Source: Streptomyces albicerus
GTDB lineage: Bacteria > Actinomycetota > Actinomycetes > Streptomycetales > Streptomycetaceae
Direction: 5' to 3'
Assembly (NCBI RefSeq): GCF_008905045.1
Contig: NZ_VWMY01000071.1
Location: 1-50,626 of the forward strand
DNA: 50,626 bases
This document shows, piece after piece, positions 33,730 through 42,280 of the stretch; the first letter of the stretch is position 1, and the number at the start of each line of letters is the position of its first letter. The position numbers and the translations under genes are program-made. Under the pieces are notes generated by a model. That model ran no database searches. It was not told where the DNA came from and saw only the letters and a list, made by a program, of their open reading frames with translations.

Positions 33730-34817
33730 CCCGAGTCGTCGTCTGCGGCACCGGCTTCGGCCGCGTGTATCTCAGCGCCTTCCAAAAGCCGCTCGAGCCG
33801 GAGCCGGACTTCCCGTTCCGGCTCACCGGGATCCTCGGCCGGGGCAGCGCCCGCTCCAAAGCGTGCGCCGAACGTTACGGCGTCCCCCTCCTGACCGATC
33901 CCGACGACGTACCCGAACTGGCCGACCTGGCCTGCGTGGTGGTGCCCAACGGCGTCGGCGGCGGGGACGGCGCCGCCCTCGCCCAGCACCTGATGGCACG
34001 CGGAGTGCACGTCCTGCACGAGCATCCGATCCACCGGAGCGAGCTGGCCGACTGCCTGCGCACCGCGCGCCGGCACGGCGTCCAGTACCGGCTCAACACC
34101 TTCTATCCGCACCTCACACCGGTACGCCGTTTCCTCGCCGCCGCCCGCCATCTCACCGAGCGGCAGGAACTGTTGTACGCGGAGGGTGCCTGCGCCATCC
34201 ATGTCTCGTACGACCTCGTCGACATCCTGGGTCAGGCCGTCGGCGGGCTGCGCCCCTGGCAGCTGACCGACCCGGCTCCGGGCGGCGGTCCCTTCAGCAC
34301 GCTGGAGGGGCGCCTCGCCGGCGTCCCCCTCACCCTGCGTGTGCTCAACCAGCTCGACCCCGAGGACCCCGACAACCACACCCACCTGCTGCACCGGGCC
34401 GCCCTCGGCTTCACCGGCGGCACCCTGACCCTGGCCAGTACGCACGGCCCGGTGCTGTGGAGCCCGGCGCTGCCCGCACCCCGCGGGGACGACGGCGAAC
34501 TGGACTTCGACGCCGAAGCCCTCGACCTGGTGCGGCTCCCCGGCGTGCAAGCGGTCGGCCCCACCGAGGCGCCCACACTCCGGGAGGTGTACGCACAGGT
34601 CTGGCCGGACGGGGTTCGACGCGCCCTGCGGGCGACGGCGGCCGCGATCGAGGCGGGCGACGATCCGCTCCGCGCGAGCCAGTACCACCTCACGCTCAGC
34701 CAGATCTGGCAGGACCTCACCGCGCGGCTCGGCTATCCGGACCTCGTCCGGCGCCCCGCGCCCCAGCCGGTCACCGCGCCCGAACTGGCCGCCGCGGTAA
34801 GGAGGGAGGGCCTGTGA
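33726..34817 (+). CDS. Thiazolinyl imide reductase (Irp3/PchG-type)
   Basis: 363 residues from GTG 33726 (GTGA overlap). The Rossmann motif is VVVCGTGFGRVYLSAF (residues ~4-19). HEHPIHRSELADCLRTA (~99-115), RLNTFYPHLTPVRRFL and the CAIHVSYDLVDILGQA segment follow, all typical of the Irp3/YbtU/PchG family, at the family's usual length. These enzymes use NADPH to reduce one carrier-bound thiazoline to a thiazolidine during yersiniabactin or pyochelin assembly. Here one of the four predicted heterocycles is therefore probably a thiazolidine, most likely the N-methylated one made by the terminal module. Confidence 0.92.
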   Translation: MTRVVVCGTGFGRVYLSAFQKPLEPEPDFPFRLTGILGRGSARSKACAERYGVPLLTDPDDVPELADLACVVVPNGVGGGDGAALAQHLMARGVHVLHEHPIHRSELADCLRTARRHGVQYRLNTFYPHLTPVRRFLAAARHLTERQELLYAEGACAIHVSYDLVDILGQAVGGLRPWQLTDPAPGGGPFSTLEGRLAGVPLTLRVLNQLDPEDPDNHTHLLHRAALGFTGGTLTLASTHGPVLWSPALPAPRGDDGELDFDAEALDLVRLPGVQAVGPTEAPTLREVYAQVWPDGVRRALRATAAAIEAGDDPLRASQYHLTLSQIWQDLTARLGYPDLVRRPAPQPVTAPELAAAVRREGL

Positions 34818-35929
34818 ACCGGGTGGCCCTCGCGTTCAACCCGCTCGACCTCAGCCACACCGACGACCCGTATCCGCGGCTCGCCGCCCTGCGTCGCGAC
34901 CGGCCGGTGTCCACGCCACTGCCCGGCTGGCACGTCGTGGTCCGGGACGCGGACGTACGGACGGTTCTCGCGGATCCGCAGGCATGGTCGAGCCGCCGCA
35001 ACAACACCTCCGTGCCGAACACCCCTGAAGCGGAACGGGAGTTGGCCCTCTCCCAGCTGGACCCGCCCGGGCACACTCGGCTGCGCCGCCTCCTCTCGCC
35101 CGCCTTCGCGCGCACCACGGTGGAGGCGCTGGAGCCCGTCGTACGGAAGCGGGCCGAGGTCCTCGCCGATCAACTCAGGCACGGCGAGGGCTCGGTGGAC
35201 CTCGTCGCCGCGTTCACCGCGCCGCTGCCGCGTGCCGTGCTGGCGGCCTTCTGCGAAGTGACGGAGGCGGATGCGGCGGAGTACGACCGCTGGGCCGCCG
35301 CCTTCACCGATCTGCTCGGGCAGCGGGCCCGGCCGGAGTGGCCCGGGTTCGAGGAGTGGGCGCGCCGGGCCTCCGACGGGCCCGCTCTCAGCGGCGTACT
35401 CGGTCAGCTCGACAGGGCCGAGGCCGTCACCTTCCTGCACTTCCTGATCGTCGCCGGGGTCCCCAACCTCCGTCACGCGCTGGGGAATCTGGTGATCCGG
35501 CTCCTGCGCGCGGACCACTGGCGGGCCGTCGGGCTGCCGGAGGCGATCGAGGAGTCGCTGCGGCTCGATCCGCCCGCGCTGTGGCAGATGCGCACCGCGA
35601 CCTGTGACGGCGTCCTCGCGGACACCCCGATACGGGCCGGGGAGCGGGTTGTCGCCGTCGTCGCCTCCGCCAATCGCGACCCGGCGCGCTGGGGCGAGGA
35701 CGCCGACGCGTTCCGCCCCGGGCGGCCGGGGCTGCGCGCCCACCTGGCCTTCGGCAAGGGGCCGCACGCCTGCCTCGGCGCGTCCCTGACCCGGCTCCAA
35801 CTCCGGGTGGCCGCCGAGGTGTTGATCGACCGCTTTCCCGGGCTGAGGCTGGAGCCCGGTTTCCGATTCCGCCGCGCGGGCGACTTCATGAGCCGGGGTC
35901 CGGCCGCGCTGCCCGTCCACCTGGAGTGA
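34814..35929 (+). CDS. Cytochrome P450 with atypical I-helix
   Basis: 371 residues from GTG 34814 (GTGA overlap), short for a bacterial P450. The haem-binding loop is FGKGPHACLGASL with Cys320; the ExxR is ESLR at ~247-250. The I-helix reads IVAGVPNLRH at ~212-221, so the usual acid-alcohol pair of AGxD/ET is replaced by Pro-Asn. The family resemblance is to secondary-metabolite P450s of the CYP163-like type, some of which act on carrier-bound amino acids. Possible roles are oxidation of a thiazoline to a thiazole, or beta-hydroxylation. The missing acid-alcohol pair suggests altered oxygen activation or a non-hydroxylating reaction. Confidence 0.9.
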   Translation: MNRVALAFNPLDLSHTDDPYPRLAALRRDRPVSTPLPGWHVVVRDADVRTVLADPQAWSSRRNNTSVPNTPEAERELALSQLDPPGHTRLRRLLSPAFARTTVEALEPVVRKRAEVLADQLRHGEGSVDLVAAFTAPLPRAVLAAFCEVTEADAAEYDRWAAAFTDLLGQRARPEWPGFEEWARRASDGPALSGVLGQLDRAEAVTFLHFLIVAGVPNLRHALGNLVIRLLRADHWRAVGLPEAIEESLRLDPPALWQMRTATCDGVLADTPIRAGERVVAVVASANRDPARWGEDADAFRPGRPGLRAHLAFGKGPHACLGASLTRLQLRVAAEVLIDRFPGLRLEPGFRFRRAGDFMSRGPAALPVHLE

Positions 35930-36726
35930 CCCGAGTGACCCAACTGACCACCGCCGCCTCCCGCTGGCTGCGCCGCCCTCTGCCCCGCCCTGCGGCACGG
36001 GTCTCGCTCGTGTGCTTCCCGCACGCGGGCGGCAGCGCAGCCTTCTACACACCCTGGGCCCGGCTGCTACCACCCGACGTGCAACTCGTCGCCGTGCAGT
36101 ACCCCGGCCGCCAGGACCGTCTCGGCGAACCGCCGGCCGAGACCATGGACGAGCTCGCGGAGGCCGTCGCCAAGGTCCTACGGACGGACGGCGCCGACGG
36201 CCACGAACTGATCCTCTTCGGCCACAGCATGGGCGCCTCGGTGGCCTGGGAGACGGCCCTGCGGCTGGAGGCCGGAGCCGGCCCGGCACCCCGGCACGTC
36301 TTCGTCTCCGGGCGCCCCGGACCACGCCACCAGCGGCCCGGCCAGGTGCACCTGCGGGACGACGACGGGCTCGCCGCCGAACTGCGCCGCCTCGACGGCA
36401 CCCACACCGAACTGCTCGACGACCCCGAGATACGGGCCGTGCTGCTGCCCGCCGTCCGCGCCGACTACCGGCTCATCGAGACGTACCGGCCGGACACGAC
36501 GGCCCGGCTGCGCTGCCCCCTCGGCGCGTTCACCGGGGACGCGGACGAGGAGGCACCGGTGGACGACGTCGCGACGTGGCGCACCGCCACCGCGGGCGCC
36601 TTCACCCAACGGGTGCTGCCCGGCGGGCACTTCTACCTCGTGCCGCAGGCCGAGGGGCTCGTCGCGGCGGTCCTCGACGCGTGCGGCAGCAGTCCTGGAC
36701 GGTCTGTCCACCCCGTACTTCCCTGA
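35926..36726 (+). CDS. Type II thioesterase
   Basis: 266 residues from GTG 35926, overlapping the P450 stop. It has the standard type II TE signatures: VCFPHAGGSAAFYTPWA (residues ~24-40), YPGRQDRLGEPP, nucleophile elbow FGHSMGASVAWE with Ser ~100, Asp in GDADEEAPVDD and the late His in LPGGHFYL. Type II TEs remove misprimed acyl or aminoacyl groups from carrier proteins. With four PCPs/ArCP and one PCP lacking its own A domain, editing is likely important here. The last ~20 residues run towards the polypyrimidine tract. Confidence 0.93.
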   Translation: MTRVTQLTTAASRWLRRPLPRPAARVSLVCFPHAGGSAAFYTPWARLLPPDVQLVAVQYPGRQDRLGEPPAETMDELAEAVAKVLRTDGADGHELILFGHSMGASVAWETALRLEAGAGPAPRHVFVSGRPGPRHQRPGQVHLRDDDGLAAELRRLDGTHTELLDDPEIRAVLLPAVRADYRLIETYRPDTTARLRCPLGAFTGDADEEAPVDDVATWRTATAGAFTQRVLPGGHFYLVPQAEGLVAAVLDACGSSPGRSVHPVLP

Positions 36727-36730
36727 CCTG

Positions 36731-36793
36731 CCCCTCTCCCCTCTCCCCTCTCCCCTTTCCTCTTCCCTGCTCCTCCCTCCTCCCTCCTCCCCC
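36731..36793. repeat. 63-nt polypyrimidine tract in the NRPS operon
   Basis: 62 of 63 bases on the + strand are C or T (only G36769), made of irregular CCCCTCT and CCTCC repeats. It fills most of the 89-bp gap between the type II TE and O-methyltransferase genes, the only real gap in an otherwise overlapping operon. Such mirror-like tracts can form triplex DNA, and the transcript would be a C-rich leader. Confidence 0.9.
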
Positions 36794-36815
36794 ACTCCCG
36801 TACTCCTGGAGCGAC

Positions 36816-37868
36816 ATGACCACGCTGCCCCAAGCCGCCCCGACCCGCGTCGACCTGGCCGTGCTCGCCGACCTCGTCACCCCGTGGGCGATCCGGGTCG
36901 CGGCAACCCTGCGCCTGGCCGACCACATCGCCGCGGGCCGGACCCGGCTGCCCGAGCTCGCCCGGGCCTCGGATGCCGACGCCGACGCGCTGCGGCGCCT
37001 GCTGCGCGTGCTCGTCGGACGCGGTGTCTTCGCCGAGCCGGAGGAGGACACGTACGCGCTGACGTCCGCGGCCGAACTCCTCAAGGAGGACGGGCCGTTC
37101 GGCATGCGGGCCTGGTTCGACCTGGACGGCATGGGCGGCCGGATGGACCAGGCCTTCGGCGGGTTGCTGCACACGGTGCGCACCGGAGAGCCCGCCTACC
37201 CCCTCGTGCACGGCCGGTCGCTGTGGCAGGACACCTTGGAGGATCCGGAACTCGCCCGTTCCTACGCCGAGTTGATGGCCACCCACACCACGTGGGCCGC
37301 CCCCGAGGTCGTCGCCGCGCACCCCTGGCCCGAGCACGGTCATGTGGTCGACGTGGGCGGGGGTTCCGGATCCCTGCTGGCCCGGGTACTCACCGCACGA
37401 CCGGGGCTGCGCGGCACCCTGCTCGACCTTCCGGAGGCCGCGGAGGAGGCCCGCCGGGCCCTGGAGGCCAAGGGGCTCGGCGCTCGCGCTTCGGTGCATT
37501 CCGGCAGCTTCTTCGACCCGTTGCCCGCCGGGGCGGACCTGTATCTGCTCACCTGGGTGCTGCACGACTGGAACGACGACGACGCGTTGCGCATCCTGCG
37601 CCGCTGCGCTGCCGCTGCCACCCCCGGTGGCGGTGGCGGCGAGATCCTGATCGTCGAGAACCTCGTCACCGGCGGCCGCCGCGCCGACGTGGCCGCCGCC
37701 ATGGATCTCCGGCTCCTGGTGCTGTTCGGCGGCCGAGAGCGTACGCCCCGGCAGCTGGACGACCTGATCACCCGCGCCGGGCTACGCGTCACCGGCCGCC
37801 ACGTCACCGGAACGGGCATCCACCTGGTGACCTGCGCGGCCGGCGAGCAAGCGACCGACCGGCAGTAG
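36816..37868 (+). CDS. SAM-dependent O-methyltransferase (dimerising acetylserotonin OMT-like)
   Basis: 350 residues from ATG 36816 with a CTGGAG ribosome-binding site. Residues ~12-85 form the winged-helix dimerisation domain (LADLVTPWAIRVAATLRLAD). The SAM motif is HVVDVGGGSGSLLARVL (~175-190) and the catalytic His lies in WVLHDWNDDDALRIL (~246). These enzymes usually methylate phenolic or other hydroxyls. The target is unclear: methylating the salicyl phenol would weaken chelation, so a hydroxyl introduced by the P450 or a carboxylate are alternatives. It is the last gene of the rightward operon, separated from the TE by the polypyrimidine tract and followed by a hairpin. Confidence 0.88.
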   Translation: MTTLPQAAPTRVDLAVLADLVTPWAIRVAATLRLADHIAAGRTRLPELARASDADADALRRLLRVLVGRGVFAEPEEDTYALTSAAELLKEDGPFGMRAWFDLDGMGGRMDQAFGGLLHTVRTGEPAYPLVHGRSLWQDTLEDPELARSYAELMATHTTWAAPEVVAAHPWPEHGHVVDVGGGSGSLLARVLTARPGLRGTLLDLPEAAEEARRALEAKGLGARASVHSGSFFDPLPAGADLYLLTWVLHDWNDDDALRILRRCAAAATPGGGGGEILIVENLVTGGRRADVAAAMDLRLLVLFGGRERTPRQLDDLITRAGLRVTGRHVTGTGIHLVTCAAGEQATDRQ

Positions 37869-37878
37869 CCAACCGACC

Positions 37879-37905
37879 GGCGGCACGGCCCGAGGCCGTC
37901 CCGCC
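37879..37905. terminator. Hairpin between convergent O-methyltransferase and ABC genes
   Basis: GGCGGCACGGCC (37879-37890) pairs with GGCCGTCCCGCC (37894-37905) at 11 of 12 positions across a CGA loop. It lies between the convergent stops at 37868 and 37915, so it probably ends transcription in both directions. Confidence 0.75.
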
Positions 37906-37914
37906 GCCGTTCGT

Positions 37915-39660
37915 TCAGCGCGTGGACCCGGCCAGACGCCAGCCCCGCGCCCCATCGCGTTCGCTCCAGAAGGCCGCGTAACGACCCCCCAGAGCCAGCA
38001 ACTCCTCGTGCGTGCCCTGCTCCACGATCCGCCCGCCGTCCAGGAAGGCGATCAGATCGGCGCCCCGGATCGTGTCCAGGCGGTGGGCGACGACCATCAC
38101 CGTGCGGTCGGCGGTGAGGGCGGCCAGGGCCTGCTGGATCGCGGCCTCGTTCTCGGCGTCGAGCGCCGAGGTCGCCTCGTCGAGCAGCACGACCGGCGCC
38201 CGCTTGAGCAGAGCGCGGGCGACGGAGATCCGCTGCCGTTCGCCGCCGGACAGGGCGGCGCCGCCCTCGCCGACGCGGGCCGCCCAGCCGTCCGGCAGCC
38301 GGTCCGCGATCTCGTCGACCCGGGCAAGCCGCCCGGCCTCCCGCACCTCCTCGTCCGTGGCGCCCTCGCGCCCGGCACGGATGTTGTCCTCGATGGAACC
38401 CTCGAAGAGGTACACGTCCTGGAAGACCATGGCCAGTTGGGACATCAGCTGGTCCGTGGTCAGATCGCGCACGTCCGTGCCACCGATGCGAACCGTGCCC
38501 GCGGTCACGTCCCAGAACCGGGCGATCAGCCGGGTCACCGTGGTCTTGCCGGAGCCGGAGGGGCCCACCAGCGCCACGGTCCGCCCCGCCGGGACGCGCA
38601 GGCCGAGTCCGTCGAGGACGGTGCGCCCGTCGCCGTATCCGAAGGAGACGCCGTCCAGCTCGATGCCGTGGGCGTCCGCTTCCGGGAGCTTCGCCGCGGT
38701 GCCGGGCTGCGGTAGCGGTTCGGCGGCCAGCACCTCGTCCAGGCGCTCCAGGGTGCCCCGCGCCATCCGCAGCGACCCGCCCAACTCGGCGGCCGCGCCC
38801 ATCGGTTCGACGAACCGCACGGCGAGCACGAGCACCGCGATCAGCTCACCGGCCGCGACGGACCCGTCCAGCGCGAGGTACGTGCCGAGCAGCAGTACGC
38901 AGGTGAAGCAGAGCTGCACGGCGAGAGCGAAGCCCGCGATGCCGGGCACTCCGATGCGTACGGCCGCGCGGGCCTCCGCATGCTGCTCGCGGAGGGCACC
39001 GTCGAGGAGTTCGTGGTCGTCGACGGTCCGGCCGAAGGCCCGCAGGGCGGGCTGGTGGCGGGCGAACTCCACGAGCCGGCCCGCGGTCTCTGCGGACGCC
39101 GCGTGCGACTGCCGGTCCACGCGGGCCATCAGCCGTCCCGACCACCGGTACGCGGCGGCCGCGACCGGTGCGCACACCAGCATGGCCAGCGCGAGCCGCC
39201 AGTCGAACACGAAGGTGGCGAGGACGACGACGGCCGGGGTGACGAAGGCGTTGCACAGCGGGCGCAGCAGGTTCGCCGCGGCGTTCATGACCTGTACGAC
39301 GCCCTGGCCCGCCAACTGGCCGAGCGCGCCGACCCGTTCACCGCCGAACCAGCCGAGCGGCAGCGAGCCGACGTGGTCGCCGAGGCGGTGGTGCAGGGCG
39401 CGCCCGAGCTCGGCGCTGAAGCGGTTGCCGCGTACGGTCGCGGAGAACGCCGCGGCCCCGTACGCCGTCGTGGCGGCGGCGAGCGCCGCGACCCAGGCCC
39501 ACGCCTCCCCGGGGTCGTCGCCGAGAAGCCGGGTGAGCAGCGGCACCAGCAGGGCGTACGCCACTCCCTGGAGCGCGGCGGCGAGGGCGGCCCACAGAGC
39601 CACTCCCCTGAGCCGGACGGTGAGGTCGCGCCCCAGGACACGTATGAGCAGCGCGGTCAT
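37915..39660 (-). CDS. ABC transporter, fused membrane-ATPase (YbtP/YbtQ/IrtB-like), second subunit
   Basis: 581 residues from ATG 39660 (ATGA overlap with the partner). The N-terminal ~310 residues are a type IV ABC membrane domain with about six transmembrane helices. The ATPase has Walker A GPSGSGKTT, Q-loop FQDVYLFEGS, signature LSGGERQR, Walker B VVLLDEATS and the H-loop His in VVAHRL. In yersiniabactin and mycobactin systems, pairs of this exporter-fold type (YbtPQ, IrtAB) import the loaded siderophore across the inner membrane. Location directly after the biosynthetic genes fits uptake, though export cannot be excluded from sequence. It forms a heterodimer with the product of 39657-41504. 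Confidence 0.9.
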   Translation of the reverse strand: MTALLIRVLGRDLTVRLRGVALWAALAAALQGVAYALLVPLLTRLLGDDPGEAWAWVAALAAATTAYGAAAFSATVRGNRFSAELGRALHHRLGDHVGSLPLGWFGGERVGALGQLAGQGVVQVMNAAANLLRPLCNAFVTPAVVVLATFVFDWRLALAMLVCAPVAAAAYRWSGRLMARVDRQSHAASAETAGRLVEFARHQPALRAFGRTVDDHELLDGALREQHAEARAAVRIGVPGIAGFALAVQLCFTCVLLLGTYLALDGSVAAGELIAVLVLAVRFVEPMGAAAELGGSLRMARGTLERLDEVLAAEPLPQPGTAAKLPEADAHGIELDGVSFGYGDGRTVLDGLGLRVPAGRTVALVGPSGSGKTTVTRLIARFWDVTAGTVRIGGTDVRDLTTDQLMSQLAMVFQDVYLFEGSIEDNIRAGREGATDEEVREAGRLARVDEIADRLPDGWAARVGEGGAALSGGERQRISVARALLKRAPVVLLDEATSALDAENEAAIQQALAALTADRTVMVVAHRLDTIRGADLIAFLDGGRIVEQGTHEELLALGGRYAAFWSERDGARGWRLAGSTR

Positions 39661-41504
39661 CGCGCGTCCCCCTTCCGAGGGTTCTGAGGACTCCCGGGGA
39701 TCTTGGAGTTCCGGGGATTCTGGAGTTCCCACGTCCGCGCATAGAGGCCGCCCAGGGCCAACAGCTCGTTGTGGGTGCCTTGTTCGGCGATGCGCCCGCC
39801 GTCCAGGACGACGATGTGGTCGGCGTCCCGTACCGTCGCGAGCCGGTGTGCGATCACGAGCAGGGTGCGGCCCTCCACGAGTGCCGACAGGGCCTGCTGG
39901 ACGGCGGCCTCGGACTCCGGGTCGGCGAAGGAGGTGGCCTCGTCGAGGACCAGGACGGGTGCGTCGGCGAGCAACGCACGGGCCACGGCGAGGCGTTGGG
40001 ACTCGCCGCCGGACAGCACCGCGTCCTCGCCGACGACCGAGTCGTAGCCGCGCGGCAGACGTGTGACGCGTTCGTGGATGTGCGCGGCGCGTGCCGCCCG
40101 TTCCACCGCCGCGTCGTCGGCGTCCGGCCGGCCGAGCCGGATGTTGTCCCGGACGGTGGTACGCAGCAGATGGGGTTCCTGGAAGACGAAGGACACCCGC
40201 CGGTACAGCTCGGCCGGGGCGAGTTCCCGGACGTCCGTGCCGCCGACCCGGACCGTGCCGGCGGAGGCGTCCCAGAAGCGGGGCACGAGCCGGGCGAGCG
40301 TGGACTTGCCGGAGCCGGAGGCGCCGACCAGGGCGGTGACGGTGCCGGGCCGCAGGGTGAGGTCGATGCCGGTCAGGACGGTCGTCGAGCCGTCGTAGCT
40401 GAAGCCGACGTCCGCCAGTTCGACGGTGCTGTCCGGGCCCGGGGACGCCGGGGCGGGCGCCTCGGGGAGGGTGGGCGTCGCGAGCAGCGCGTGGATCTGG
40501 CGGGCACTCTGCATGCCGCCCTGCACGGCGTGCCCGGACTGGGCCAGGCCCATCACCGAGCCGGTGAGCGCCGGGCCCAGCAGCACGAACGGCACGATGT
40601 CGACCGCGTCCGCCCAGCCCTGGACGACGAAGAGGGTGCCCGCGGCGGTCGCCAGCAGCAGCGCGGCCGGGCCGGACAGGGCGAGCGCGGCCGAGGTGCT
40701 GGCCCGCGTGGTGCTCATGATCCAGTCGCGGAAGAAGACGGCGAAGTCGTCGGCCGCCTCCTCGTACGCGCGGTGGGCCCGGGCGGTGCGGCCGTACGCC
40801 TTGACCACCGTGATGCCGTGGACGAACTCCACGACGGCGGAGTTGACGCGGCCCATCGAGCCGAAGAACCGGGCCGTCACGTCGTCGGCGCCGGACATGG
40901 CCTGCTTGAAGAAGTACGCGCCGAGCAGCAGCGGCAGCAGTGCGACGAGGGCGAGTCGCCAGTCCACGACGAACAGGTACGTCAGAGCCGTCAGCGGTGC
41001 CACGACGGCGGCGGTGACTTCGAGGACCGTGTGCGCCACCAGGTGGTGCAGGGCGGAGATGTCGTCGCCCGCGGCCTTCTTCACCTCGCCCGAGCTGTTC
41101 TCGGTGAACCAGCCGAGAGGCAGCCGGCCCAGATGCCGTGCAAGCCGTCGGCGCAGGCCGAGTTGGAGGTCGGCGTCGGCGTGATGGGTGAGGGTGCCGG
41201 CGGCGGCGTACAGCACGAGACGTGCCACGAGGGCGGCCACACCTGTCCAGGCGGCGGCCCAGGCACGGCCCTCGTTCGGTCCGCCGGACGCGAGGAGTGC
41301 CCGGGCCAGTTCGGCGACCGCGATGAACGGCACCATCGCGCAGACCGCGGCGGCGGCCTGGGCGAGGACCGCGGCGGTCATGCGGCCGCGGACGGGGGCG
41401 AGCAGTTCGCCGAGGCCGGGCGGTTTCCCTGCGGCCTCCGGCTCGGGCGACATGGGGGTGTCGGGTGTGTCCTCTCGCGTGTCAGCGAGAGCCGCGCCGG
41501 TCAT
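39657..41504 (-). CDS. ABC transporter, fused membrane-ATPase (YbtP/YbtQ/IrtA-like), first subunit
   Basis: 615 residues from ATG 41504 (ATGA overlap with the methyltransferase gene). The N-terminus (~35 residues) is Pro/Glu-rich; the membrane domain follows (about six helices). The ATPase has Walker A GASGSGKST, Q-loop FQEPHLLRTT, LSGGESQRLAVARAL signature, Walker B VLVLDEATS and the His in IAHRL. The C-terminal tail is an Asn/Pro/Lys-rich irregular repeat, whose DNA is duplicated near 39690-39730. It lacks the FAD-binding siderophore-reductase domain found on mycobacterial IrtA. It pairs with the downstream half-transporter. Confidence 0.9.
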   Translation of the reverse strand: MTGAALADTREDTPDTPMSPEPEAAGKPPGLGELLAPVRGRMTAAVLAQAAAAVCAMVPFIAVAELARALLASGGPNEGRAWAAAWTGVAALVARLVLYAAAGTLTHHADADLQLGLRRRLARHLGRLPLGWFTENSSGEVKKAAGDDISALHHLVAHTVLEVTAAVVAPLTALTYLFVVDWRLALVALLPLLLGAYFFKQAMSGADDVTARFFGSMGRVNSAVVEFVHGITVVKAYGRTARAHRAYEEAADDFAVFFRDWIMSTTRASTSAALALSGPAALLLATAAGTLFVVQGWADAVDIVPFVLLGPALTGSVMGLAQSGHAVQGGMQSARQIHALLATPTLPEAPAPASPGPDSTVELADVGFSYDGSTTVLTGIDLTLRPGTVTALVGASGSGKSTLARLVPRFWDASAGTVRVGGTDVRELAPAELYRRVSFVFQEPHLLRTTVRDNIRLGRPDADDAAVERAARAAHIHERVTRLPRGYDSVVGEDAVLSGGESQRLAVARALLADAPVLVLDEATSFADPESEAAVQQALSALVEGRTLLVIAHRLATVRDADHIVVLDGGRIAEQGTHNELLALGGLYARTWELQNPRNSKIPGSPQNPRKGDAR

Positions 41505-42280
41505 GAGTACTCCTGTCGGGTGGGGCGTCCGGCGGTGCGGAGCACCGCGAAGTCGGGGGCGAGCGGTGTGCAGTGGAGTCCGGCCTCGGCCGCCTCCTCG
41601 GCGAGGGCGTCCAGTCCGATGCCGGACCAGGGCAACGGGACGGCGTGTTCGCGCAGCAGCACGCCGTCGTGGCGTACGCGGTAGGTGAGGGTCCAGCCGT
41701 CGGCGCCGCCCTCGCTCCACGACTCGTACTCCAGGGCTCCGACCCGGCGGGTCGCGAGGCGCAGCGGGGCATGGGTCGGGGGCGCGGTGCGGTCCAGGAC
41801 GTCGACGACGGCGGGAGCGCCAGGTGCGAGGCGGTCGCTCAACAGCCGCCACAGCGCGGCGCGTTCGGCGGTGTCGAGGTGGCCGACGACGCCGAGGGCC
41901 ACGGCCGCGCACAGCCGGGGCGGCAGCGGTGCGTCGTCCAGCGTGCCCGCGACCACGGTGACTCGGGCGGCGAGCCCGGGCGTGCGGGCGAGCCGTGTGG
42001 ACAGCGCGATCCGCATGCCCGCGGACGGCTCCACGGCCAGCACCTCGACACCGGGCAGGGCCTCTGCGGCGGTCTCGGTGGACAGACCCGTGCCGGCGCC
42101 GAGGTCGAGCAGTGGTCCGTGGGCCGAGTCGGCGCCGTCGAGCGCACGGCGCAGCAACGGGCCCAGCCGCGCCCAGGAGGGCCCGGCGAGCAGGTCGTAG
42201 AACTCGGCGGCGGCGCCGTACGTATCGTCAGCGGCACCCTGCGGACTCTGCGGAACGGAGGACGTGTCAGGCAGGGACAT
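41501..42280 (-). CDS. Class I SAM-dependent methyltransferase
   Basis: 259 residues. The SAM-binding motif is LLDLGAGTGLSTETAAEAL (residues ~59-77), followed by VEVLAVEPSAGMRI (acidic residue after strand 2) and a long beta-rich C-terminal part. The YGAAAEFYDLLAGPSW start is typical of small UbiE/Methyltransf_25-type enzymes. It lies between the MFS and ABC genes with short overlaps on both sides, in a transport operon rather than in the biosynthetic operon. It may methylate the metallophore or a shunt product for export or self-protection; the substrate is unknown. Confidence 0.82.
   Translation of the reverse strand: MSLPDTSSVPQSPQGAADDTYGAAAEFYDLLAGPSWARLGPLLRRALDGADSAHGPLLDLGAGTGLSTETAAEALPGVEVLAVEPSAGMRIALSTRLARTPGLAARVTVVAGTLDDAPLPPRLCAAVALGVVGHLDTAERAALWRLLSDRLAPGAPAVVDVLDRTAPPTHAPLRLATRRVGALEYESWSEGGADGWTLTYRVRHDGVLLREHAVPLPWSGIGLDALAEEAAEAGLHCTPLAPDFAVLRTAGRPTRQEYS

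Noticed and set aside
36816..37868. O-methyltransferase as a salicylate-phenol methylase
   Set aside because: This would remove a chelating oxygen; the sequence gives no substrate evidence, so I leave the substrate open.
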